From Jaapia argillacea MUCL 33604 (taxonomy: Eukaryota > Basidiomycota > Agaricomycetes > Jaapiales > Jaapiaceae), in the NCBI GenBank assembly GCA_000697665.1, contig KL197726.1, positions 529,664 through 572,366 of the forward strand: 42,703 nucleotides of DNA, in the 5' to 3' direction. Under the pieces are notes generated by a model, which made no database searches, had not been told where the DNA came from, and was given only the letters and a program-made list of their open reading frames with translations. Both the position numbers and the translations under genes were made by a program. Of this stretch, positions 1 to 9,153 are shown piece after piece. Numbering within the stretch: position 1 is the first letter of the stretch; each line of letters starts with the position of its first letter.

Positions 1-231
1 AGCTGTTTCTCTATCCTTCATGATGCCAGGGTGTGAGTACATGACATCTGTGGGCCTGTGCATTCTGATGACCAGCTGTTTCTCTATCCTTTGTGATGCC
101 AGTATGTGAGTACATGCCATTTACATCTGTGGGCCTGTGCATTCTGCTGACCAGCTGTTTCTCTATCCTTCATGATGCCAGGGTGTGAGTACATGCCATT
201 TACATTTGTGGTCCTGTGTTTTCTGCTTATG
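1..231. repeat. Three tandem copies of a 73-79 bp unit
   Basis: Units begin at 1, 74 and 153, each with AGCTGTTTCTCTATCCTT and each containing GTGAGTACATG and a CTGTG-rich end. The first unit lacks six bases (ATTTAC-like) that the other two carry. A fourth, strongly decayed unit continues from about 232. The units sit back to back without unique spacers. No function is evident; GTGAGT inside each unit looks like a splice donor, so the repeat may be a multiplied intron. Confidence 0.85.
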
Positions 232-1640
232 ATCTGTTTTTTTAATTCTTTGTTATGTTAGGATGTAAGTACTTATGCTTGTTTTTTCCATTTTTTGCCA
301 GCATCTTTACATTATGATATGTTTCATGCTTTTAGATTTTTGAATTAATTGTCAAGGATCTTTTGGATGCTTTTGTATGTTTGCATACCAGCCCATCTTT
401 AGTACATCAATTAATGATCTCTTTCAGCCTCCTGTTCAAACCCAAAACATATTTGATATTGTTTTCTTCCTTGCTGGCTGGTTTTTCTTGCTATTTCAAC
501 TACTACTGCCTGACTATGTTTCTGTTTTCAACAGGTCTTATTATCATTATGCATGATGTCTTCTTTTTCAAAAAATTTAATCTGCAAATGACTTTTCAGG
601 CCTCTATCATCCACATTGCTGTAGCATTTCACAGCAGCAACAAGTATAGCATGTTGATGAAGGATGTAGAATCAAAGTTTTCTGGGAGGTTACATTTTGG
701 AGAGAGGCCAAAGAAGGATAGACAAGTCATTGCATTGTATGCTGGTGACCTCCTTGAAATTTGTCTGAAGTACACTCAAAGTAGGCTTTCTTATCTCATT
801 CTTAAGCTATGCTTATTTTTTGCTATATAGCAACCTGGCCTAACAACCTTGCTAGCTTAGCCTAAAATTGTCTCAAGTCTTTTATCTTGTTGTCTCACTG
901 CAAAATCATGTACTTGTATTAGCTGAAACTTATATATGCACTCCTTATATCATTTATGCTAGTGATATGTGATCTTTCATACTGAGTCCCTAAGATTGTG
1001 ACTTGCAGCATACATACAATTTCAGCAGTTACAATGTAAAAGAAGTGTGGGCACCCTTTACTAACCTTCTTTCAACTATGTTGCCACATCCTTCACAATC
1101 TCAAATACTTCCTAGGAACCATCATTGCCATCCTTCACATGTATGAGAACAACACTACACACCCTCAACACCGCATTCAAAACCAGCACTTGAAGCATGC
1201 CATTCATGAATGGTGGAGAGAGACACAGTGTCAGTTGAGTGAATCATAATTTATTGATCAGGATATGTTCATTGCACCTATTTGTTTGTTAATGGGCTCA
1301 GGATCAACATTGGATAGAGGAGCAAGAAAAACACCACCCTTACCATGTTGCAATCAACAAAATTGAGTGATAGTCAAAACAACTGAACAACAATTGACCA
1401 AACCACTTATCAAACCCTGCTAGACCTGCTCTTGCCCTATCACATTTAAATAGTCTGAAGAGTAGGGCATATCAGTCAGTCAAGTGTGCACATGATCACT
1501 GAGATGACTCACCAGAACACTTACACCTAACATCCCCACCACTTACCGGCCCCTTTTACTTCAATAAGACCAATCTCCACCTCATCTTCATGAACCTCCC
1601 ACCCTTTCTACCATACATAAACTAATCGGCCCATAAACAA
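232..1640. other. AT-rich sequence with no assignable gene
   Basis: The only sizeable open frame (363-830, plus strand, no ATG at its start) contains a stretch that looks protein-like around 590-780, with a basic patch FGERPKKDRQ followed by a hydrophobic helix. I do not recognise the family. The rest has no frame longer than about 60 codons. It is probably eroded transposon or gene debris. Confidence 0.3.
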
Positions 1641-1647
1641 CAACTGA

Positions 1648-2110
1648 AGGATCAAAGATGAAACTCACCTCTCAAGCTACACCATTTGCACATAATCTCC
1701 TAACATCAGACATTTTCATAACATCTCTCACAGCCTTGATGGTGAATAGGTCACAATGTTGTGAACATTTCATGAAATGGGTTTTGAGGGAGAGTGTATG
1801 GAGGTGCTTCAATGAGGCAATCCAATTTGGGAAATCTTGCTGGTGGGGGATTGTCAGTGTTAATAACAAATATCAGAAGAGGAGGGTAATCATAACATAC
1901 ACTAAGGTCTCTGCCCCAATGCCAGCCACCAAAACTTTCAACTCTGTACAACCTCTACAAAGCTCCTCCAAAGTGGCTCTGCTGATGAACTGCAACTCTA
2001 ACTCTTTCAACCCCCCACCTGTACCCTCCCATGTAACCAAACTGCTTACCAACCTATCCATCTTCACTTCAACCCCAACTGTTACAAAGTCTACTAGTCA
2101 GGAAGTGGGC
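1648..2110 (-). pseudogene. F-box/LRR-like protein fragment
   Basis: One minus-strand frame runs from about 2110 to 1672 with a single in-frame TGA near 1870. It encodes leucine-rich segments: LKELELQFISRATLEELC, then LKVLVAG, then WIASLKHLHTLSLKTHF. These resemble the LRR-like C-terminal half of basidiomycete F-box proteins. There is no F-box, no start codon and no clear 3' end, so this is a fragment. The family assignment is an inference from leucine spacing and general resemblance; a different LRR protein is possible. Confidence 0.4.
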
Positions 2111-2537
2111 CAGCAAGTGGCAAGTACAATTCCCAAATTTCACTGGTCTATGCTCTAAATAAAAATGGTCTCAAGTTCCAGACTAGTTCCAAGCAGAATA
2201 AATTAGCACAGTGGCATATCATTCCTCTTTGTTACCATTCCCGAGGTACGAGGAAAGAATTGTTATTCCCTGGTTCAGAGCCGCGACACCTTACTGTGTC
2301 AAAAGTTCTCATGGACTTTGTCTCACGGTTTCAATTACATTGAGCGTGCAACCATTCTTTACTATTGCTGACGTCAGGGTGTCCATTCCCACACTCAGTC
2401 GGGATCACTGATTTCCGCCGTGCATCGTCTCGCTTTTGATTTTCCGTGCATGTCACACTGGTAACACTTTGAGTGACTGTTCATTTCGCAATATACTTCG
2501 CTCTTGCTCCCCATTCTCAACTGTAACTTGCAAGAAC

Positions 2538-3204
2538 ATGGATCATCCTCCTAATCCAGTTGGATTGGCTGTGGATTTTGAAGATATGTTTGATGGTAGT
2601 GTTGTTTCACCCACCTATCGTCGACTTACTGAATATCAGATTCTTGTATGTGTTCTTTGTATCTGCCTTACAGATCATACAATTGATTGTCTGCATAGAT
2701 TTCTTGGAATGCATCTCCAGATGATGAGGAGAATGAAAATGGGATTTTAGATGTGCCTTTAGATGATCTCCAACCAGCAGATCTTCTACTCACCTTACAT
2801 TTCTCCTCCACCATCTTGGATTTCGACAGTAGTGTCCTACTTCCTGACAATATTGATGGGGCTGTATATGTTTACGGGGTTCACCCCACTGATGAGGTAT
2901 TTCTTTTTGAACAAAAATGCTGTTGTGCTTGGTATTGACTGTTATTCTAGGCTGGAAATCATAGTAATCCTCATTGTCATTGCAAAGGCACTGCTTTCAC
3001 TGGAAGGTGTCGCAATGGTGGTTGAGAAAAGTGTTGGGATGCATATGTTCCTATCTATGAGAACAAGGAGGAACTGGATGAAAATTATGTGGCTTTGAGG
3101 ATTCATCATGAGTTTGATGTTCCTCACGAGATGTGCGTCGCGACAGTGATTACATTGGTTGTTTTAACTAGTATTCAGGACTCTGTCTTCTGATTTGGTA
3201 TTAG
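2538..3204 (+). pseudogene. Spliced gene remnant of unknown family, cut by the retrotransposon
   Basis: The ATG at 2538 opens a frame that continues through two consensus-like introns: 2646-2698 (GTATGT...CATAG, 53 nt) and 2897-2950 (GTATTT...TCTAG, 54 nt). The joined product is acidic, begins MDHPPNPVGLAVDFEDMFDG, and later has a His/Cys cluster (HCHCKGTAFTGRC) and an acidic tail. One in-frame TGA lies at 3023-3025. A third possible intron, 3133-3204 (GTGCGT...TTAG), would end exactly at the retrotransposon's target duplication, so the downstream exon would have been displaced to 12061. I do not recognise the family. The spliced continuity is direct observation; that it is a gene is inference. 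Confidence 0.45.
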
Positions 3205-3209
3205 GCACT
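3205..3209. repeat. Left target-site duplication GCACT
   Basis: This GCACT directly precedes the LTR at 3210 and matches the GCACT directly after the other LTR at 12061-12065. Five bp is the usual duplication length for Ty3/gypsy integrases. Confidence 0.95.
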
Positions 3210-3642
3210 TGTTAGGAGTGCTTTAGCAGCTAGTACTCAGGCTACAACTTGAGGCTGTGGAGGATGATGAACGAGAGCGAACCAGTTGAAGGGTACAGCT
3301 AAAGAGCTGTATTATTCAAGTGGACAAGCTTAAGGAATACAGGAGAGCAAGAGCGCCTTATATACTGGGGCCAGAAGGGTAGAAGGTAGTAGAATGGTAT
3401 AGAAGGCACTAAGAATAGCGTCCAAGGAACACGAGAGAAGGTGATAGAAAGATAGAGAACAAGGCGGAACACCCAGGGATTTGGTAACCAGCTGGATGGG
3501 GTATAGTACGGGGAATCGAGTTATAAATAGTATGGTGGGATATAAATAGAATATGTCTGAGTGAAGGCGCGATAAGGCGAGATAAGATGTCTGAGATAAG
3601 ATAAGATAAAGACAAATGAAACGGATATACAGAGTCATAACA
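3210..3642 (-). repeat. 3' LTR (433 bp)
   Basis: It begins TGTTA and ends TAACA, the short inverted termini typical of LTRs. It aligns along its full length with 11609-12060. It contains the same TATA-like sequence (3358-3364) and the same start-site sequence (3321-3331) as the other LTR. It carries one copy of a 19-bp AT-rich unit that is duplicated in the 5' LTR. Confidence 0.96.
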
Positions 3643-3656
3643 CCACCCCCTCTTCT
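3643..3656 (-). promoter_or_regulatory. Polypurine tract of the retrotransposon
   Basis: On the minus strand this reads AGAAGAGGGGGTGG and directly abuts the 3' LTR, which is where plus-strand DNA synthesis is primed. The stop codon of the third ORF (TAG at 3657-3659) lies directly before it, so there is no untranslated gap between coding sequence and PPT. Confidence 0.85.
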
Positions 3657-5216
3657 AAGCCGAGGTTTGTCCCAAACCTCCATGATTCCAGTCCATCTCA
3701 AGTACTTGACGATTTAAAAATTGCTGCCACACAGTGGCATCAGGGTATACTGGAATGGTGGGTGATGAAAGGGGATGTTGGGACGCCAGGAGGCGTTTTC
3801 CTTGTTCCATCCAATGGATCCAGGCCCATTGAGTGCTGTCCAATTCGAGTTTGCATCACCATATGTTGTGCTCGATATAGGCAGTAAGTTGAGACTCCTC
3901 GTGGAGGGTATGTTCTGATATTGGGGTTGGCCGTGGTAGGGGTGAAACCGCGAGTACGGGCCTGTGGGTGGTATGAGTGGGAGGGGAACAAGGGACGACT
4001 GGTGTTTTCTTACGAGGTTGTTGGTCGGCGGGGCAGGATCGCACGAGGTGTCCTTGATGATGACAGTTCCAACATTTGGTCTTGCGATGGTATTTGGAGT
4101 CGTCGGTGGTGATGTAGCGGGGTGGACACATAGCCCAGAGGTTGTTGGGAGATTGGGATGGTGAGGGAAAAGGGGTGCCTGGGGTTGATCCCCATTGTTT
4201 GATGGCGTTGACGGGGTTGGGCCAAATTTCTTCGGAGTCTGCTAGGCCGGCCAGGGGCCATTTGTGTTTGCCTCCCTCAGGTTTCTACTTGGTGGTGAGG
4301 CTGGGGGTGGAGTAGCCAATGCAGTTGCTGGGGTCGGATGACATGATGGAGGATATGGGTCGGAGGGAGGGGAGGGAGTTGTCTGACGAGGAGGCATCGG
4401 TGGGGACCAGGGGTGGGGAGGCATAGTCGGCACAACCATTCCATTCGTCGATTTCCATATCCTCTAGCAGCTGATAGTCGGAGGGGTGGGGGGAATGGAC
4501 AGGGGTAGATGGGTGATATGACAGGCTGCGCGCCCTGGGCTGGGTGTTTTCTAGTAGGAGGGGGGCCAAGCCGAAGACGTCTTTGGTTTCCGAGGTCGGT
4601 TTGGCCTGGATGATAGGGAGGAGGGGGCATAGGCTTTTGGGGCAGGCCTCAGTGTAGTCAAGGTTGTAGATGGGGGGGGGCTTGTTTGATGGTGATGATG
4701 GGAATAGGGAGTATGGGGTAGACGCGTTTCTGGACGTGGCTGTCAAGTTCGAAGAAGTTGAGGGCTCAGGGGCGGCCCATGCGGACACGAATGTCCTCTT
4801 GCTGGTTGTGTTTCCACTCGAGAATCCAGTTCTCAGTGTTGACCAGGCGGGCTTGCATGAGGATTTTAGTTACAAGCTGGCGCTCGCATTACTTGATGTC
4901 ATCGTGGGGCATGACCTGGTTGTCCGCGGTGACATAGAAGGAGGGGGGTGCAGGGAGGTGGATGCTGGGGGTGAGGATGACGGAGAGGGTATGGAGTGCA
5001 GCTTGAGAGATCATTTTGCCAGGGAGGTAAGGGCTGGCAGTGCTGGTTAGGCGAGAGTGGTTGTTTTTGCTGCTGGAGTATTTGGTGAGGAATGGATTTT
5101 TGCAGTTTCGCAAGGTGGGCCTTTATATGTTCTGGGTTGGGGTGTTTTGTCATGTATTCTGGAAGATTTGGGAGGCTTTCCATAGCTGTGCGTCTTGCTG
5201 CAATATCTATCCAGAG
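3657..5216 (-). pseudogene. Extra third ORF with CCHC zinc knuckle, between pol and 3' LTR
   Basis: After the chromodomain the minus strand stays coding down to the PPT. A first segment (from an ATG near 5170) is followed, after one frame change near 5050, by a stretch including VRMGRP and LNFFELDSHVQKRVYP. A second frame change leads to one frame from 4788 to 3657 interrupted only by TAG at 4285 and TGA at 3856. This frame is Ser/Pro-rich and then has a retroviral-type knuckle, CWNCHHQGHLVRSC (CX2CX4HX4C), and a Trp-rich C-terminus ending GLGQTSA. The knuckle suggests RNA or single-strand DNA binding, like a nucleocapsid. It has no membrane segments, so it is not env-like. I do not recognise a named family. 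The pol stop at 5217 is itself a TGA, so the ORF may once have been fused to pol. Confidence 0.7.
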
Positions 5217-8200
5217 TCAGGTCCATTCTTCCTCGGGTATCCTGAGTAGTGCGAAGGCGAGTTTGACAGGTTTGGGAGATTTGGGGTGTTTCTGATGGAA
5301 CATCTCCACTAGTTCCGATGAGTTACAGAGGTTCTTCATGTCTTCCCATGTGTTTTCCGAGTCTGGGTATCCTTTCCATTGTACCAGATATTTGATGGAT
5401 TTCTTCCCTTGTCCAGCGTACTTCAATTTGATGACTTCTTCTACTTCAAATTCTTCTTCTCCAGCGATCAAGTCAGGTACGGGTCGTGGGTAGTTTAGTC
5501 CGTGTTCAGTTGTTTCTTTGTATGGGGTTAGTAGTCCTGCATGGAAGACTGGGTGTATTTTCCATGTTTTGGATAGTTTGAGTTGGTAGGTTCCGGATCT
5601 GATGATGGTTTCTATTTCAAAGGGACCATGTCATTTGGGGGAGAGTTTGGCGCTGGGATATTCCATTTTGACATTTTTTCCTTCTAGCCAAACCGAATCT
5701 CTGACCTTGAAGTCAGGTCCTTTTGTTCCATACTTGTCATGTTGGTTCTTCATTGCTTCAGCCGCCAGTTTAAGGCATGCTTCGGCTTCTTCTCTTGACT
5801 TCTTGAGTTCTTCTAGTCGTTGTTCGGTTGCTGGGACGTTGGGTGTGGGTCTGAACAATGGTTTGACCTTAGCTTGGTATCCATGCATGAGTTCGAAAGG
5901 TGTTTTCTTGGTTGCGGAGTATATACACGTATTGTGGGATAGTTCTGCGGTGTAGAGGAGCAAGGGCCAGTTGTTTTGAGCTCAGTTGCAATATGCTTGG
6001 AGGAATATTTCCAATTCCTGGTTGACTCTTTCCATGGCTCCATTGGTTTCTGGGTGGTATCCTGTGCTTAGAGCTGATTTAATGTTGAGTCGGTTGAATA
6101 TGGCACAGAGGACTTGCAATGTGAATTGGGGTCCTCTATCTGATATCATTTTGTCTGGTAATCTGTATCGTCTGAAGGCACCTTTGATGAGGATTTCCAC
6201 TGTTCCATCAGTGTCTATGGTCTTGTTGCAGGGTGTGAAGATTACGGTTTTGGTGAATCAATCGGTGAGGATGTGGATGGCATCAAAGCCATCTACTTCC
6301 AGTATACCTGTAATGAAATCTTGTGTTACAATCTTGAAGGGTCGTGTTGGGATTTCTGTTGGGTGTAGTGGCTCTTGGGTCGGATTGTTGTTTGGTTTGA
6401 TGGATTGGCACGTCGCACATCCTTTGACATACCAGGCCACCAATAGTCTTGTTGTACGATTTCGAGGGTTTTGTATCTTCCAGGATGCCCCATTAAGGTG
6501 GGGTCGATGATTTTACGACCTTTCGTTGTAAGTCTGTGTTCTTGGGTATGTATATCTTTCCTCGGTAAAGTATCAATCCATCTTCTAGGTTCCATTCTTC
6601 TAGTCCTTTGGTAAGGGATCGTGGTCCTTGTGTGTGAATGGAGTCTAGTGCTGTTGCTACCAAATCATCCAGTTTGTTATTCTTCTTGATTTCTTCTTTT
6701 AGGTTCAAATCTCCTATTATCTGTATGTGTTCCTCGGGGTTTGTCGTTATTGTGCTTCATATTGCTAGCTGAATCTGTCGTGCGATGATGGGGGAGTGCG
6801 TCAAAGCGGTTCCTTGTCCTGTGATATTGATTTGTTTAGCGAAAAGTTGGGGGCCTAATAATATTCTGTCCTGATTGTCAGTATCCACCCCCTCCTTATG
6901 GTCTTGTCATCTCGAAAGACCGTCAGATTTGTTCGACTTTCCTGGTTTGTGTATCAGTTCGAAGTCGAAGCGCATTAAGAACTGGGCCCATCTTGCTTGT
7001 CGTTGACTGAGTTTTTGGGCATTCCGAAAGTATTCCAGATTTTTGTGGTTGGTGTAGATCTTGATCTGGTGGGTACATCCTTCCAGATAGTGCCACCATG
7101 CTTCCAAGGAGCGAATGATTGCGAGTAGTTCCTTGTCGTAGATGTCGTAATTCCGTTCTGCGTCCGATAGGGATTTTGACAAATATGTGACTGGGTGCCA
7201 CTTCCCATCGTCTTCTAACTGCGTGAGAACGGTGCCGGTTGCATAATTGGATGCGCCACACTCGATTTGGAATGGTTTTGTTGTGTCTGGTGTTACCAGT
7301 GTTGGGGACAATGTGAACGATGCCTTGAGTTTATCGAAGGCTTCCTGGCATTTGGCGGTCCAGTCCCATTCGTGCTCCTTCTTTGTCAATTTGAATAGCG
7401 GTTTGGCAATCCTCGAGAAGTCGCAAATGAATTGTCGGTAGAAATTGCAGAACCCTAGGAAGGATTGAACTTCCTTGACTTTCTTGGGCTCAGGCCATTC
7501 CATAATTCTGGCGACTTTAACCAGGTCCATTTCCACGAGGTTGTGGGAGACCATTAGTCCTAGATATTCATTTTTGGGAACTTCGAACGTGCATTTCTCC
7601 GGCTTTAGGAAAAGGTTGTTTTCTTCTAGAATCTTCATCACCTGGTGGAGTATTTCCCGATGCTTGGTCATATCTTGGGTGAAGATCAGGATGTCATCCA
7701 AGTATACTATGACATGTCCTTCGTCAATTAGGTCTTTGAATAGCTCGTTCATCATTGTTTGGAAGGTTGCAGGTGAATTGGTTAACCCAAAAAACATAAC
7801 CCATGGTTCGTACAGTCCTCGGTTGGTTTTGAAGGCTGCCTTCCATTCGTCCCCTTCCTTGATTCTCACGTTGTTATATCCCCATCGTAGGTCTAATTTG
7901 GAGTAGATCTTGGCTCCCTTTAGCTTATTGATGAGTTCGGAAATAAGGGGTATAGGGTAGGTATTTTTGACTGTCATCGAATTGAGGTACTGGTAATCCT
8001 GTGTTGGTCGGAGTTTACTGTCCTTCTTTTTCACGAAAAAGAATGGTGATGATAGTTGAGACTTCGAGGGTCTGATGTACTCTTTTCCCAGTTGTTCTTC
8101 TAGGAAGGTGTCGAGTTCCTTTTGTTCTGACGGGGATAGGGGGTAGGTTTTGCAATTGATTGGTTTCCATCCTTCTTTCAATTCTATTGCATGGTCCCAG

Positions 8201-9153
8201 GGGCATTTTATCGGGAAGCGTTCTGATGCTTTCTTTTCAAAGACTCTCTTGTATTTCCAGTATTCCCTAGGTACCATCTCTTCCAATGTTTTCTCCTTTT
8301 GTCCCTGGGCGGCTTTTTCCGCTAGTTCAATGGATTTATTCCTGTGGGCCCTTGCTGCAATAATGATAGGATGTTCGTCTTCATCAGGTTCTTCGTCATC
8401 TTCAGGTAACGGATTTCCCATTAGGGCGCGGTGTACTTTGATGCCTTGGTATGTCCAGGGTCGTATTTCCTGGTCTGGACCCGTGGTTTCGTCTGTAGTC
8501 CATAATTCTGAGGGGAATACTCCCCGCTTCTTGGGCTTCTGTATGTTGGTTTTAGCCTTCTCGATCATGGTAGGTTCCGCGTCATGGTTTTGGGCTTTTG
8601 GGACAGGTTTGGCTCGCACAGAGATGGGTCCTTGCTGGATCTGGCATGTGTCTAGGCATCGACTGAGATTGAGCGTGTAAGTTTGCCAGTCTATTTTGGG
8701 GTTGTGTTCTAGCAGCCAATCGCTTCCGAGAATGATGTTTTCTTTTCCTATGTTGGTGACGTAGAATCAGTTGTTTTCTGTGTGGGTTCCTTCCTCCTGT
8801 CTGTGAATTCGGACTGCTAATTCGACGTAGTAGCGAATTTCTCCATTCGCGTTTTCCGAGTCGTCGACGTTATGGACGGGGATTCAGGTTGGTAGTTTCT
8901 GGAGGTTCATTTGTTTCTTGACAGCGTATTCGTAACTGATTAGATTTCTGGTGGCCCCGCTGTCGACTAAGGCTTTGGTGGTGGCAGTTCGATTCCTTCT
9001 GATAAGTTCAATTTGGATACGTAATGATGGGCTTCCCGAATTCTTTAAGGTGGAAATAGATAATAATTTGGGGGTATCCAAGACTTGGTATCGATTAAAG
9101 GAATCTCGTTTAACCTTCTCATTTGCCACAGGCGGAAGGAGATTTAAAAACCC
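5217..9153 (-). pseudogene. pol: pol: protease, reverse transcriptase, RNase H, integrase, chromodomain
   Basis: Protease: ALVDSGATRNLIS near 8970 and ILGSDWL near 8720. RT: an uninterrupted 570-codon frame (8619-6907) with FGLTNSPATFQTMMNELF and the catalytic YLDD near 7700. RNase H follows, but the first catalytic Asp is Gly (ECGASN, normally ECDASN) and the IYTDH Asp is Asn (IYTNHK). Integrase: the HHCC region is damaged by one indel near 6505 and a small deletion near 6430 that joins WWPG to YVKGCATCQ; the DDE residues are present (HILTD, SDRGPQF, ERVNQ). Chromodomain at 5455-5290: FEVEEVIKLKYAGQGKKSIK then YLVQWKGYPDSENTWE. In-frame TGA codons at 8884, 8767, 6907, 6757, 6258, 5982, 5631 and 5217. 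Expressed as a -1 fusion with Gag. Confidence 0.92.

Noticed and set aside
1-231. CRISPR-like array
   Set aside because: The 73-79 bp units are contiguous tandem repeats without unique spacers, and the genome is eukaryotic.
2811-2840. Homology between 2811-2840 and 13735-13760 (TCCTCCACCATCTTG shared)
   Set aside because: The match is about 25 bp with nothing similar on either side, so it is not enough to claim a repeat.
4670-5050. Plus-strand open frame of 126 codons
   Set aside because: It is the Gly-rich shadow of the third retrotransposon ORF on the minus strand, which carries the zinc knuckle and ends at the PPT.
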